Shown here one piece after another: positions 16,709 through 24,669 of a stretch of 64,000 bases of DNA; position 1 is the first letter of the stretch; every line of letters begins with the position of its first letter. The position numbers were made by a program, and so were the translations under genes. Source of the stretch: Bradyrhizobium australiense (GTDB lineage: Bacteria > Pseudomonadota > Alphaproteobacteria > Rhizobiales > Xanthobacteraceae); assembly GCF_013114825.1 (NCBI RefSeq), contig NZ_JAAVLX010000007.1, positions 434,001 through 498,000 on the forward strand, written 5' to 3'. Under the pieces are notes generated by a model. It was not told the origin of the DNA. It did not search any database and was given only the letters and a program-made list of their open reading frames with translations.

Positions 16709-18520
16709 ATGCCCGTCCGCCAACTCCCTGAACAGGTCGTCAACCGCATCGCCGCTGGTGAAGTGGTCGAACGTCCCGCGAGCGTGGTGAAGGAGCTCGT
16801 GGAGAACGCGATCGACGCTGGCGCCAGTCGTGTCGATATTTTCACCGACGGCGGCGGCAGGCGGCGGATTGGCATTACGGACGATGGCAGCGGCATGACC
16901 CATCGCGATCTTGCGCTCGCCGTCGATCGCCACGCCACTTCCAAACTCGACGACGAGGACTTGCTGCGCATTCGTACGCTCGGCTTTCGCGGCGAGGCCC
17001 TGCCCTCGATCGGCGCGGTGGCGAAGCTCGGCATCACCACGCGCCACGCCAGTGAGCCGCATGCCTGGTCGCTGTCGGTCGAAGGCGGGATGAAATCGCA
17101 GATCATGCCGGCCGCGCTGTCGCACGGCACCCGCGTCGAGGTCAGCGATCTCTTTTACGCGACGCCGGCGCGACTGAAATTCCTCAAGACCGACCGCACC
17201 GAGGCTGAAGCGATCCGCGAAGTGGTGCGGCGGCTGGCGATGGCAAGGCCCGACATCGCTTTCACGCTGGCCGGCGAGGAACGCGCGCCGGTGACCTGGG
17301 CCGCGGCGCTGCCGGGTGCTGCGGGCCGGCTGACGCGGCTCGGCGATATTCTGGGCAGCGATTTTCGCTCTTCTGCCATCGAAGTGCGCGCCGAGCGCGA
17401 AGGCGTTGTGCTCGAGGGCTTTGCCGCCGCGCCCTCGCTGACCCGCGCCAATGCGCTCGGGCAATATCTGTTCGTCAACGGCCGCCCGGTCCGTGACAAG
17501 CTCATCCTCGGCGCGGTGCGCGCGGCCTATTCCGACTATTTGCCGCGCGACCGGCATCCCGTGGTGGCGCTGTTCGTGACACTGGAGCCGCAGGAGGTCG
17601 ATGCCAACGTGCATCCGGCCAAGACCGAGGTGCGATTTCGCAACGCCGGCCTCGTTCGCGCGCTGATCGTGCATGCGCTCAAAGATGGCCTAGCCCGCGA
17701 GGGCAGGCGCACTGCAGCGAATACCGACGGCGCGGCGCTGTCGGCGTTCCGCCCGTCCTTTGCGTCGCGCCCGACCAACTGGGACTGGCGGAGTTCGCCG
17801 GCTTACCCCGTCAGGCCCTCGTCCTCGTTCGAAGGCGCGGCGGCAACGGCGCTCGCCGAAGCCGGGCAAGCCGCGTTCGATGTCGGCGCGCCAACCGCTG
17901 ACGTGCGCTTCGAGGCGCAGCCATCCGCCGATCTGCTCGACCGTCCGCTGGGCGCTGCGCGCACGCAAATTCACGAGACCTACATCGTCTCGCAGACCCG
18001 CGACGGCCTCATCGTCGTGGATCAGCACGCTGCGCATGAGCGCATCGTCTACGAGAAGCTCAAGGCATCGCTAGCGAAAAACGGTGTGCAGCGGCAGATT
18101 CTTCTGATCCCCGAGATCGTAGAGCTCGATGAAGCCACCGTGGAAAAACTGCTGGTGCGCGCCGACGAACTGGCGTCATTCGGGCTCGCGGTCGAATCCT
18201 TCGGCCCCGGTGCGGTCGCAGTGCGCGAGACGCCGTCGCTGCTCGGCAAGGCGAATGCCGCCGGATTGCTTCGTGATCTCGCCGAGCACATGGCCGAATG
18301 GGACGAGGCACTGCCGCTGGAGCGCCGCCTGATGCATGTCGCGGCCACCATGGCCTGCCACGGATCGGTCCGCGCCGGGAGACGCCTCAAGCCGGAGGAG
18401 ATGAACGCGCTGCTTCGCGAGATGGAAGACACGCCGAATTCCGGCCAGTGCAACCACGGCCGCCCGACCTATGTGGAATTGAAGCTCGCCGATATCGAGA
18501 AGCTGTTCGGGCGGCGGTAG
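16709..18520 (+). CDS. mutL: DNA mismatch repair protein MutL
   Basis: 603 residues. The N-terminal GHKL ATPase has ELVENAIDAGA (motif I), DDGSGM (motif II) and TLGFRGEAL (motif III). The C-terminal dimerisation domain contains DQHAAHERIVYE, which matches the DQHA(x)2E(x)4E endonuclease motif of MutL proteins from bacteria without MutH, together with ACHGSVRAG and CNHGRPT. It links MutS mismatch recognition to strand incision. The linker (about 350-400) is Ala/Pro-rich and variable. Confidence 0.95.
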   Translation: MPVRQLPEQVVNRIAAGEVVERPASVVKELVENAIDAGASRVDIFTDGGGRRRIGITDDGSGMTHRDLALAVDRHATSKLDDEDLLRIRTLGFRGEALPSIGAVAKLGITTRHASEPHAWSLSVEGGMKSQIMPAALSHGTRVEVSDLFYATPARLKFLKTDRTEAEAIREVVRRLAMARPDIAFTLAGEERAPVTWAAALPGAAGRLTRLGDILGSDFRSSAIEVRAEREGVVLEGFAAAPSLTRANALGQYLFVNGRPVRDKLILGAVRAAYSDYLPRDRHPVVALFVTLEPQEVDANVHPAKTEVRFRNAGLVRALIVHALKDGLAREGRRTAANTDGAALSAFRPSFASRPTNWDWRSSPAYPVRPSSSFEGAAATALAEAGQAAFDVGAPTADVRFEAQPSADLLDRPLGAARTQIHETYIVSQTRDGLIVVDQHAAHERIVYEKLKASLAKNGVQRQILLIPEIVELDEATVEKLLVRADELASFGLAVESFGPGAVAVRETPSLLGKANAAGLLRDLAEHMAEWDEALPLERRLMHVAATMACHGSVRAGRRLKPEEMNALLREMEDTPNSGQCNHGRPTYVELKLADIEKLFGRR

Positions 18521-18549
18521 GTTTTGCGCAGCGCTTGCCCACACTCGAT

Positions 18550-18650
18550 GTCGTCGCCCGTGAAGGCGGGCGATCCAGTATTCCAGAGACGTCAGTAGTT
18601 GAGCCGAGAAGCCGCGGCGTACTGGATGCCCCCTCGCGGGGCATGACAAA
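18550..18650. repeat. Intergenic inverted repeat, family 2
   Basis: About 100 bases between convergent mutL and rsmD. The hairpin TCGCCCGTGAAGGCGGGCGA is followed by CCAGTATTCCAGAGACGTCA, GCCGCGGCGTACTGGATGCC and a second hairpin CCCCTCGCGGGG then CATGACA. CCAGTA and TACTGG also pair, so the whole element folds as one long structure. Related copies lie at 23109, 35570 (opposite orientation) and 46463. Confidence 0.7.
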
Positions 18651-19214
18651 TCAGGGATTGGTAACGGCTCGCAAGAACACAAACTCCGTATCGTCATACG
18701 TGCGCCGCTCCAGCTCCTTGAATCCTTCAGGCGCCGCGAACGTCACAGCCTTCGCCTCCTCCACTACGAGCAGCGCACCGGGCGTCAGCCAGCCGCCATC
18801 GCGCAGCGAGACCAGCGCCTTCTCCGCGAACCCCTTGCCATAAGGCGGATCGAGGAACACCAGCGAAAACGGCTCGACCGGATGCGCCGGGCCGAGATTG
18901 GTGGCATCGCGGCGATAGACTTTTGTCACGCCGCCGAGCCCCAGCGCTTCGACATTGTTCCGCAACAACGCGCGCGCCTCTGCGCCGTTGTCGACAAACA
19001 GCGTGAAGTTAGCGCCACGCGACACCGCCTCGATGCCGAGCGCGCCGGTACCGGCGAACAGGTCGAGCACGCGCGCACCCTCGATCGGGTTGTCGTAGGC
19101 GTGGATCAGGATGTTGAACACGGACTCGCGCAGGCGATCAGCAGTCGGGCGAATGTCCCGCGAGGATGGTGAGGCCAGATTGCGGCCCTTCAACCGTCCG
19201 CCGACGATACGCAT
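18651..19214 (-). CDS. rsmD: 16S rRNA (guanine966-N2)-methyltransferase
   Basis: 187 residues. Motif I is VLDLFAGTGALGIEAVSRG, the catalytic motif is LDPPYGKG, and the N-terminal RIVGGRLKGR with RPTADRLRESVFNIL is typical of RsmD. It methylates the N2 of G966 in 16S rRNA of the 30S subunit. The ATG at 19214 was chosen because the frame upstream runs into a repeat. It is transcribed in the same direction as the pseudouridine synthase upstream, 220 bp away. Confidence 0.93.
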   Translation of the reverse strand: MRIVGGRLKGRNLASPSSRDIRPTADRLRESVFNILIHAYDNPIEGARVLDLFAGTGALGIEAVSRGANFTLFVDNGAEARALLRNNVEALGLGGVTKVYRRDATNLGPAHPVEPFSLVFLDPPYGKGFAEKALVSLRDGGWLTPGALLVVEEAKAVTFAAPEGFKELERRTYDDTEFVFLRAVTNP

Positions 19215-19254
19215 TAATGAGCCCAGTTTCTTGATGGAGCCCGGATGCCTGCAG

Positions 19255-19380
19255 CACCGGTGGTGCGCTCCCCTCCCCCTTGCGGGGAGGGGCGGGGGAA
19301 GGGGGTGCCACACGGGCAGACTTCCCGTGGGGCACCCCTCTCCCTGTCCCTCCCCCGCAAGGGGAGAGGGAACGGAGAGA
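19255..19380. repeat. Family 1 palindromic repeat, paired copies
   Basis: Two copies of the palindrome (CCCCTTGCGGGGAGGGG near 19277 and CCCCCGCAAGGGGAGAGGG near 19352) face each other around a spacer with its own small inverted repeat (GGTGCCACACGGG and CCCGTGGGGCACC). It fills the gap between rsmD and the pseudouridine synthase gene. Confidence 0.7.
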
Positions 19381-19434
19381 GTGCCCGTGTGAGTGGACGA
19401 GATGAAAGCGAAGGCCCGAACCTCATCAGTCGCC

Positions 19435-21486
19435 CTACTCGTCCCGCGGCTTCAGGTCGCGCTTGCCGTGATAGCCGCGTCGCGGGCGGCGTGGCGGGCC
19501 GTAACCGTTGGCCTCTTCCTCGTTGCGCGCGCGGGCTTCCTCACTGCCGGTGCGCTGCACCAGCACGCGGCGGCCCTTGCGGTCGGCGATCAGTGCGCTT
19601 TTGCCGGCCGGTTTGAACGTTTTTTTGGCGCGCGGCGCGTCGTCCTCACTATCGGCTTTCTCGCCCGGCATCGGCCGGTTGAAATCGGCGCCGGCGAGCG
19701 CCGCGATCTTCTCGCCGAGTTGCTCGCGCAGCACGCGGGTCTTGACCTCCTCGACCTGTCCTTCTTCGAGTTCGCCGAGTTGGAACGGCCCGTAGGAGAC
19801 GCGGATCAGCCGATTCACCTCGAGCCCGAGATGCGCCATGACGTTGCGCACCTCGCGGTTCTTGCCTTCGCGGATCGCAAACACCAGCCAGACATTGGCG
19901 CCCTGGTCGCGCTCCAGCGTCGCATCGATCGAACCGTATTTAACGCCGTCGACCTCGACGCCCTTTTTTAGCTCATCGAGTTGCGCCTGAGTGACCTCGC
20001 CGTGAGCGCGGACGCGATAACGCCGCAGCCAGCCGGTGTCGGGCAGTTCGAGCGCGCGCGCGAGCCCGCCGTCATTGGTCAATAGCAACAGCCCCTCGGT
20101 GTTGAAGTCGAGCCGGCCGATCGAGATCAGCCGCGGCAGGCCTTCGGGCAGATTGTCGAACACGGTCGGCCGCCCTTCGGGGTCGGCATGCGTCGTCATT
20201 AGGCCGCGCGGCTTGTGATACATGAACAGTCGCGTGCGCTCGCGCGGCGGCAACACCTTGCCATCGACAGCGATCACATCATTGGCGGTGACGTCGAGCG
20301 CCGGCGAATTGATGACGCGGCCGTTGACGGTCACGCGGCCCTGCGTGATCCACTCCTCGGCATCGCGGCGCGAGGCAAGGCCTGCGCGTGCCACCACCTT
20401 CGCAATGCGCTCGCCGGCCTTCTTCGGTTTCGGCTCTGCGCGCGGCGCGCGCTTGTCGAAATCGGTCGGGCGCTCGCGATAAGCCCCGCGGCCGCCGAAC
20501 GCGGGACGTTTTGCAAAAATCCTGCTGTCGTCTTCATTGTCCCGGCGGGGGCGGTCGTCGCGCGATTCACTACGCGGATGTTCCTGCCAGTCCGTGCGGC
20601 CCTCCGATCGCTGGCGGGGGCGGTCGAATTTCGGGCGGTCCTCACGCGAGCGGGAAAACCGCGGACGCTCGTCGCTGCCGCGGTCGTCGCGCGAGCGATC
20701 AAAGCGCGGCTTGTCGAAATTGCGTGCACCATCGCGCGGGGGACGGGCGTCGCGTCCTCCACGATCATCACGCTTTTGCCACGGCTTGTCCTCGCCACGC
20801 TCGGGACGGTCGCCAAAATCCTTGCGCGGTCCGCGGTCAGGCGCACCGCGAGCGAACTTCCTGTCGCCGCCAAATTTTCTGTCCGGCCGATCACCACGAG
20901 GCCGGTCGCTGTCTTTCCGGAAACCTTCACCGCGCGGCGTGTAAGGCCGCTTCTCGCCGCCGCCCTCCCGCGGAGTATAGGGCCGCTTCTCGCCAAACTT
21001 CCTATCGGAGGAACGCCCGGCGGGACGCACATCGTCGCGGTCGCGGCGCGGCGGTCGGTCGTCGCGATTGTAATTCGGCCGGTCGCCACGCGGTTTGAAC
21101 GAACGCTTTTCGCCGTCACGATCCTCGCGGGGACGAAAGTCCTTCCGCGGGCCACGGTCTGGACGGTCATCACGGGGACGGTCGTCCCGGTTGAAGCGCT
21201 GCGGCCGATCGCCAAAATCCCGACGCGGCGGTCGGTCATCATCGCGGCGGTACGAAGCACCTTCCGGCTTGCCGGCGTAAGGCTTCTTGCCGAACGATAT
21301 CGCCCCCTCGGATTTCGCGGCATAGGGACGCCGCTCACCGCCACGTTCATCGCCATCCCGGGCACCGAAGCCGCGTTTGGCAAACTTCTTCTCGGGCCCC
21401 CTCGCCGCTCCCGAGCGGCCCTTGCCGCCACCGGGACGGTCCCGCCGGCCGCGGGAATCGTTGTTTTTGTCGTTATCGCGGGGCAT
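19435..21486 (-). CDS. RluB/RsuA-family pseudouridine synthase with a long charged N-terminus
   Basis: 683 residues. Residues 1-355 are a disordered extension, almost entirely Arg, Asp, Gly, Pro and Lys, with repeated DRPPRRD and KRPYTPR units. An S4 RNA-binding domain follows (about 357-405, ERIAKVVARAGLASRRDAEEW), then the RsuA/RluB catalytic domain with D460 in GRLDFNTEGLL. The enzyme isomerises a uridine in rRNA, probably U2605 of 23S as RluB does. The C-terminal 60 residues are again basic. The ATG at 21486 begins PRDNDKNNDSRGRR. The extension probably adds non-specific RNA binding. Confidence 0.88.
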   Translation of the reverse strand: MPRDNDKNNDSRGRRDRPGGGKGRSGAARGPEKKFAKRGFGARDGDERGGERRPYAAKSEGAISFGKKPYAGKPEGASYRRDDDRPPRRDFGDRPQRFNRDDRPRDDRPDRGPRKDFRPREDRDGEKRSFKPRGDRPNYNRDDRPPRRDRDDVRPAGRSSDRKFGEKRPYTPREGGGEKRPYTPRGEGFRKDSDRPRGDRPDRKFGGDRKFARGAPDRGPRKDFGDRPERGEDKPWQKRDDRGGRDARPPRDGARNFDKPRFDRSRDDRGSDERPRFSRSREDRPKFDRPRQRSEGRTDWQEHPRSESRDDRPRRDNEDDSRIFAKRPAFGGRGAYRERPTDFDKRAPRAEPKPKKAGERIAKVVARAGLASRRDAEEWITQGRVTVNGRVINSPALDVTANDVIAVDGKVLPPRERTRLFMYHKPRGLMTTHADPEGRPTVFDNLPEGLPRLISIGRLDFNTEGLLLLTNDGGLARALELPDTGWLRRYRVRAHGEVTQAQLDELKKGVEVDGVKYGSIDATLERDQGANVWLVFAIREGKNREVRNVMAHLGLEVNRLIRVSYGPFQLGELEEGQVEEVKTRVLREQLGEKIAALAGADFNRPMPGEKADSEDDAPRAKKTFKPAGKSALIADRKGRRVLVQRTGSEEARARNEEEANGYGPPRRPRRGYHGKRDLKPRDE

Positions 21487-21639
21487 GAATGTTCTCTTGG
21501 GTCCGAATAAAATGGCCATCAGGCGGATCAGGATGGGCTGTCATAGCGATAACGCGCGCGCACTTCGCTCAAGGCGCATTCTCACGCAAAACCGGCATCC
21601 ACGTTTGCTGAAGGCGGCCCTCATAGCAGGTTTATTCCA

Positions 21640-22098
21640 ATGATACGAGGCATGACTGCCCCTTCTTTCATGGATTTGGCACTGAAAACGGCCGAAAACG
21701 CCGGAAAAGCCGGCGAAGTTCCGATCGGCTGCGTGATCGTGAGGGATTACGAGGTCATCGCCACCGCCGGCAACCGGACGCTGACCGACCGCGATCCGAC
21801 CGCGCATGCCGAAATCCTGGCGATCCGGCAGGCGGCGGAGGCCATCGGCACCGAACGGCTGGTCGATTGCGACCTCTACGTCACGCTGGAGCCCTGCACG
21901 ATGTGTGCCGGCGCGATCTCGTTTGCGCGGATCCGGCGGCTCTATTACGGCGCCGCCGATCCCAAGGGTGGCGCGGTGGATTCGGGCGTGCGGTTCTTCG
22001 CGCAACCGACCTGCCATCACGTGCCGGAAGTCTATTCGGCCGTCGGCGAGAGCAAGGCCGCGGCGCTGCTGCGGGAGTTTTTCAGGGAGCGGCGGTAA
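21640..22098 (+). CDS. tadA: tRNA-adenosine34 deaminase
   Basis: 152 residues of the cytidine-deaminase fold. H56 and E58 (AHAE) and C86 and C89 (EPCTMC) form the zinc site; E58 shuttles the proton. TadA converts A34 to inosine in tRNA-Arg(ACG). The ATG at 21640 has AGCAGG nine bases upstream; an ATG at 21652 would lack room for a ribosome site. It is divergent from the pseudouridine synthase gene across a 153-base gap. Confidence 0.93.
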   Translation: MIRGMTAPSFMDLALKTAENAGKAGEVPIGCVIVRDYEVIATAGNRTLTDRDPTAHAEILAIRQAAEAIGTERLVDCDLYVTLEPCTMCAGAISFARIRRLYYGAADPKGGAVDSGVRFFAQPTCHHVPEVYSAVGESKAAALLREFFRERR

Positions 22099-22106
22099 TG
22101 GGCTCG

Positions 22107-22184
22107 CAGCCCGGATGGAGCGAAGCGCAATTCGGGGCCAACGCGTGCGGCACCCCGGATTTCGCTGCGCTTCATCCGGGCTAC
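22107..22184. repeat. Intergenic inverted repeat, family 3 (GCCCGGAT...ATCCGGGC)
   Basis: CAGCCCGGATGGAGCGAAGCG at the left end is answered by CGCTGCGCTTCATCCGGGCTA at the right end, with an internal CGGGG and CCCCGG pair. It fills the gap between convergent tadA and the dehalogenase gene and ends four bases before the latter's stop. Relatives are at 29103 and 44413. Confidence 0.75.
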
Positions 22185-22188
22185 GAAA

Positions 22189-23094
22189 TCACCCCGCCGT
22201 AAAAAACTCCCGCAGCAACTTCGCCGTCACGTCCGGATTTTCCTCCGTGAGAAAGTGCCCGCAATCCACTGGTGCTCCCCTGACATTCGTCGCCCATTTC
22301 TTCCACGCATCGATCGGCGTCGTCGCAGCAGGCGCGACGCCGGCATCGCCCCACAGCGCCAGCATTGGAATTGTGATCTTCTTGCCGGCGTCGAAATCGG
22401 CCTTGTCGATTTCATAGTCGGCATAGGCACCGGCGCGGTAGTCTTCGCACATCGCATGCACGCGGGCGGGATCACGGAACGGCGCCAGATAGTGCTCCAG
22501 CGCGCGCGGATCGATCGCATCGAGCGTCTTGCTCTTGGTCTGGCTCGCCATCTTTGCCTTCAGGAAGAACTCTCCATGGCCTGAGATCAGGGTCTCCGGC
22601 AGCGGGTAAGGCTGCGCCAGAAACGCCCAGTGGTAAATCTTCAGCGCGGAAAGCCGGTTCAACTTCTCCCAATAGTCATAGGTCGGCGCGATATCGAGCA
22701 CCGCGAGCTTCGACAGCCGGCCGGGATGATCGAGCGCCAGCCGATACGAGACCCGTCCGCCGCGGTCGTGACCGGCGAGTGCAAAATGCACGTGGCCGAG
22801 TTGCTCCATCGCTTCTACCATCGCTTTCGCCATTGCGCGCTTGGTGTAGGGCGCATGATTCTCGTCGCTATCAGGCATATCCGACCAACCATAGCCCGGC
22901 AGGTCGGCAATGATCAGCGTGAACTGGTCCGCCAGTTGCGGCGCGACCTGGTGCCACATCACATGAGTCGATGAAAACCCGTGCAGCAGCAACAGCGGCG
23001 GCCCCTTGCCGCCGACGCGGGCGAAGATGCGTCCCGACGAAGTATTGATCCATTCGGAAGCGTATCCGGGAAACAAATCGGCAAGATCGGGCAT
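22189..23094 (-). CDS. Haloacetate (fluoroacetate) dehalogenase, alpha/beta hydrolase
   Basis: 301 residues, very similar along its length to what I remember of the Rhodopseudomonas palustris fluoroacetate dehalogenase RPA1163, with no shift in numbering. The nucleophile D110, carboxylate-binding R111 and R114, acid D134, the halide site H155, W156 and Y219, and H280 are all present (GHDRGGR, YHWAF, CEDYR, DCGHF). One difference is Q185 where I recall Trp near the substrate tunnel. The reaction would replace F or Cl of a haloacetate by OH, giving glycolate. No signal peptide is seen, so it is cytoplasmic. The gene stands alone, with no regulator beside it. Confidence 0.85.
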   Translation of the reverse strand: MPDLADLFPGYASEWINTSSGRIFARVGGKGPPLLLLHGFSSTHVMWHQVAPQLADQFTLIIADLPGYGWSDMPDSDENHAPYTKRAMAKAMVEAMEQLGHVHFALAGHDRGGRVSYRLALDHPGRLSKLAVLDIAPTYDYWEKLNRLSALKIYHWAFLAQPYPLPETLISGHGEFFLKAKMASQTKSKTLDAIDPRALEHYLAPFRDPARVHAMCEDYRAGAYADYEIDKADFDAGKKITIPMLALWGDAGVAPAATTPIDAWKKWATNVRGAPVDCGHFLTEENPDVTAKLLREFFTAG

Positions 23095-23108
23095 CTTCGT
23101 ACTCTCCC

Positions 23109-23210
23109 GTCATCATCCGCGAAGGCGGATGATACAGTAAACACCAGCGCCAGGGGTCAACAACAGGCGCCTCGGCGTACTGGATACCCCCCATGCGCGA
23201 GGTATGACAG
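23109..23210. repeat. Intergenic inverted repeat, family 2
   Basis: Hairpin TCATCCGCGAAGGCGGATGA, then a diverged middle with CCAGCG and CAACAGGCGCCTCGGCGTACTGGAT, then CCCCATGCGCGAGG and TATGACA. It lies between the divergent dehalogenase and acyl-CoA dehydrogenase genes. Confidence 0.65.
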
Positions 23211-23312
23211 CCTTGGCTGCTTCAAACTTTGTTTGCCGTTGCCGCTGGCAGACCGCAGGTTTATGCCATCCCTCAAGTCCGACCAAGAGCAACAAGATGC
23301 GAGGAACCAGCG

Positions 23313-24545
23313 ATGTCGATCGATTTCGAAATTCCGGCCGAAGCCAAGGCGATCCGCGAGAAGGTCCGCAAATGGGTGCAGGAGGAATGCATTCCCGCGG
23401 AGAAGGAACTGGATACCAAGCCGCTCGCCGAGGTGCTCGGCCCGCTCCGCGCCAAGGCCCGCGCGCGTGGGCTGTGGTGCCCATGGGTGCCGAAGGAATA
23501 TGGCGGCATGGGCCTCGGTCCGCTCGCCAATGCGCTGGTGCAGATGGAGCTTGGCGAAAGCATGCTGGGCGCACTGTCAATGAACACGCAAGGTCCCGAC
23601 GACGCCTCGATGATGACGATCCTCGCCCACGGCACGGAATACCAGAAGGAGAAGTTCCTTAAGCCGCTGCTCAACGGCGAGAAGCGCATCTGCTTCTCGA
23701 TGACGGAAAAGGCTGCCGGCGCCGACGCCACCGGAATGCAAACCACGGCAGTCAAGGACGGCAACGAAAATTATATACTCAACGGCGAAAAATGGTTTTC
23801 CTCTTCCGCCAGCGTGGCCGACATGGCGCTGGTGATGGCCAAGACCGATCCGAACGCGCCACGGCACAAGCAGTATTCCACCTTCATCGTGGAGTTGCCG
23901 AACCCCGGCTACAAGATCAAGCGGAACGTCGCCAACATGGCGATCGAGGGGCCGCACGATGATGTGCTGCACGGCGGCCACTCTGAGATTGAGATCAGGG
24001 ATCTAAAGGTGCCGGCCGACAATCTGCTCGGCGGCGAAGGCAACGGTTTTGCGATGGGTCAGCACCGCCTCGCCTATGGACGCCTGCGCCACGGCATGCA
24101 CAACGTCGCCAAGGCGCAGCGCGCGCTCGACATGGCGGCCGCCCATGTCACCAAGCGCTCGACCTTCGGCAAGCTGCTCGCGGACCGGCAGGCGGTGCAG
24201 TTCATGCTCGCCGATTGCGCCAGCGAACTCTATATCGGCCGCCTGATGCTGCTGCACATCGCCTACAAGGCGGAAAAGGGCCTAGATATCCGGCAGGAAA
24301 ACTCGATCGCAAAGATCTTCCATGCGCACATGGTGCACAAGGTGATCGACACTGCGATCCAGCTTCACGGCGCGCTCGGCTTCAGCCAGGATACGCCGCT
24401 CGCCAAATGGTACACCCAAGTGCGCTCGCAGCGGCTGGTCGATGGTCCCGACGAAGTGCACAAGTGGAAGATCGGCAAGAACGTCATCAAGGCGTTCCGC
24501 GAGCATGGCACGACCGCGAGCGCCGCGGGTGGGGATTTGCTGTGA
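23313..24545 (+). CDS. Acyl-CoA dehydrogenase
   Basis: 410 residues. The three-domain acyl-CoA dehydrogenase fold is visible in ICFSMTEKAAGADA (flavin contact), KWFSSSASVADMALVMAKTDP, RHGMHNVAKAQRALDMA and the C-terminal IQLHGALGFSQDTPLAKWYTQVRSQRLVDGPDEVH. It oxidises an acyl-CoA to the 2-enoyl-CoA and passes electrons to ETF; the chain length or branching preferred is unknown. The C-terminal pattern resembles ACAD10/11-type enzymes. The ATG at 23313 begins SIDFEIPAEAKAIREKVRKW. It is a single-gene unit. Confidence 0.9.
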   Translation: MSIDFEIPAEAKAIREKVRKWVQEECIPAEKELDTKPLAEVLGPLRAKARARGLWCPWVPKEYGGMGLGPLANALVQMELGESMLGALSMNTQGPDDASMMTILAHGTEYQKEKFLKPLLNGEKRICFSMTEKAAGADATGMQTTAVKDGNENYILNGEKWFSSSASVADMALVMAKTDPNAPRHKQYSTFIVELPNPGYKIKRNVANMAIEGPHDDVLHGGHSEIEIRDLKVPADNLLGGEGNGFAMGQHRLAYGRLRHGMHNVAKAQRALDMAAAHVTKRSTFGKLLADRQAVQFMLADCASELYIGRLMLLHIAYKAEKGLDIRQENSIAKIFHAHMVHKVIDTAIQLHGALGFSQDTPLAKWYTQVRSQRLVDGPDEVHKWKIGKNVIKAFREHGTTASAAGGDLL

Positions 24546-24552
24546 GCCACAT

Positions 24553-24667
24553 CCGTCATTCCGGGGCGGCGCAACGCGCCGAACCCGGAATCTCGATATG
24601 ACTTAAAGAGGAGCTCACCACATCGAGATTCCGGATCGACGCGCACGGCGCGTCGTCCGGAATGACC
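24553..24667. repeat. Intergenic inverted repeat, family 4 (GTCATTCCGGGG...CCGGAATGAC)
   Basis: Two mirrored halves. GTCATTCCGG with GCGCAACGCGC and CCGGAATCTCGAT at the left face ATCGAGATTCCGG, GCGCACGGCGCG and CCGGAATGAC at the right. It separates convergent acyl-CoA dehydrogenase and purD genes. Each half can fold by itself, and the halves can pair with each other. Confidence 0.75.
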
Positions 24668-24669
24668 GA

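Noticed and set aside
20215..21510. 431-codon plus-strand frame opposite the pseudouridine synthase N-terminus
   Set aside because: It is the complement of Arg/Asp/Gly-rich repeats; the product is Ala/Val/Arg noise, and the minus-strand gene has catalytic motifs in phase.
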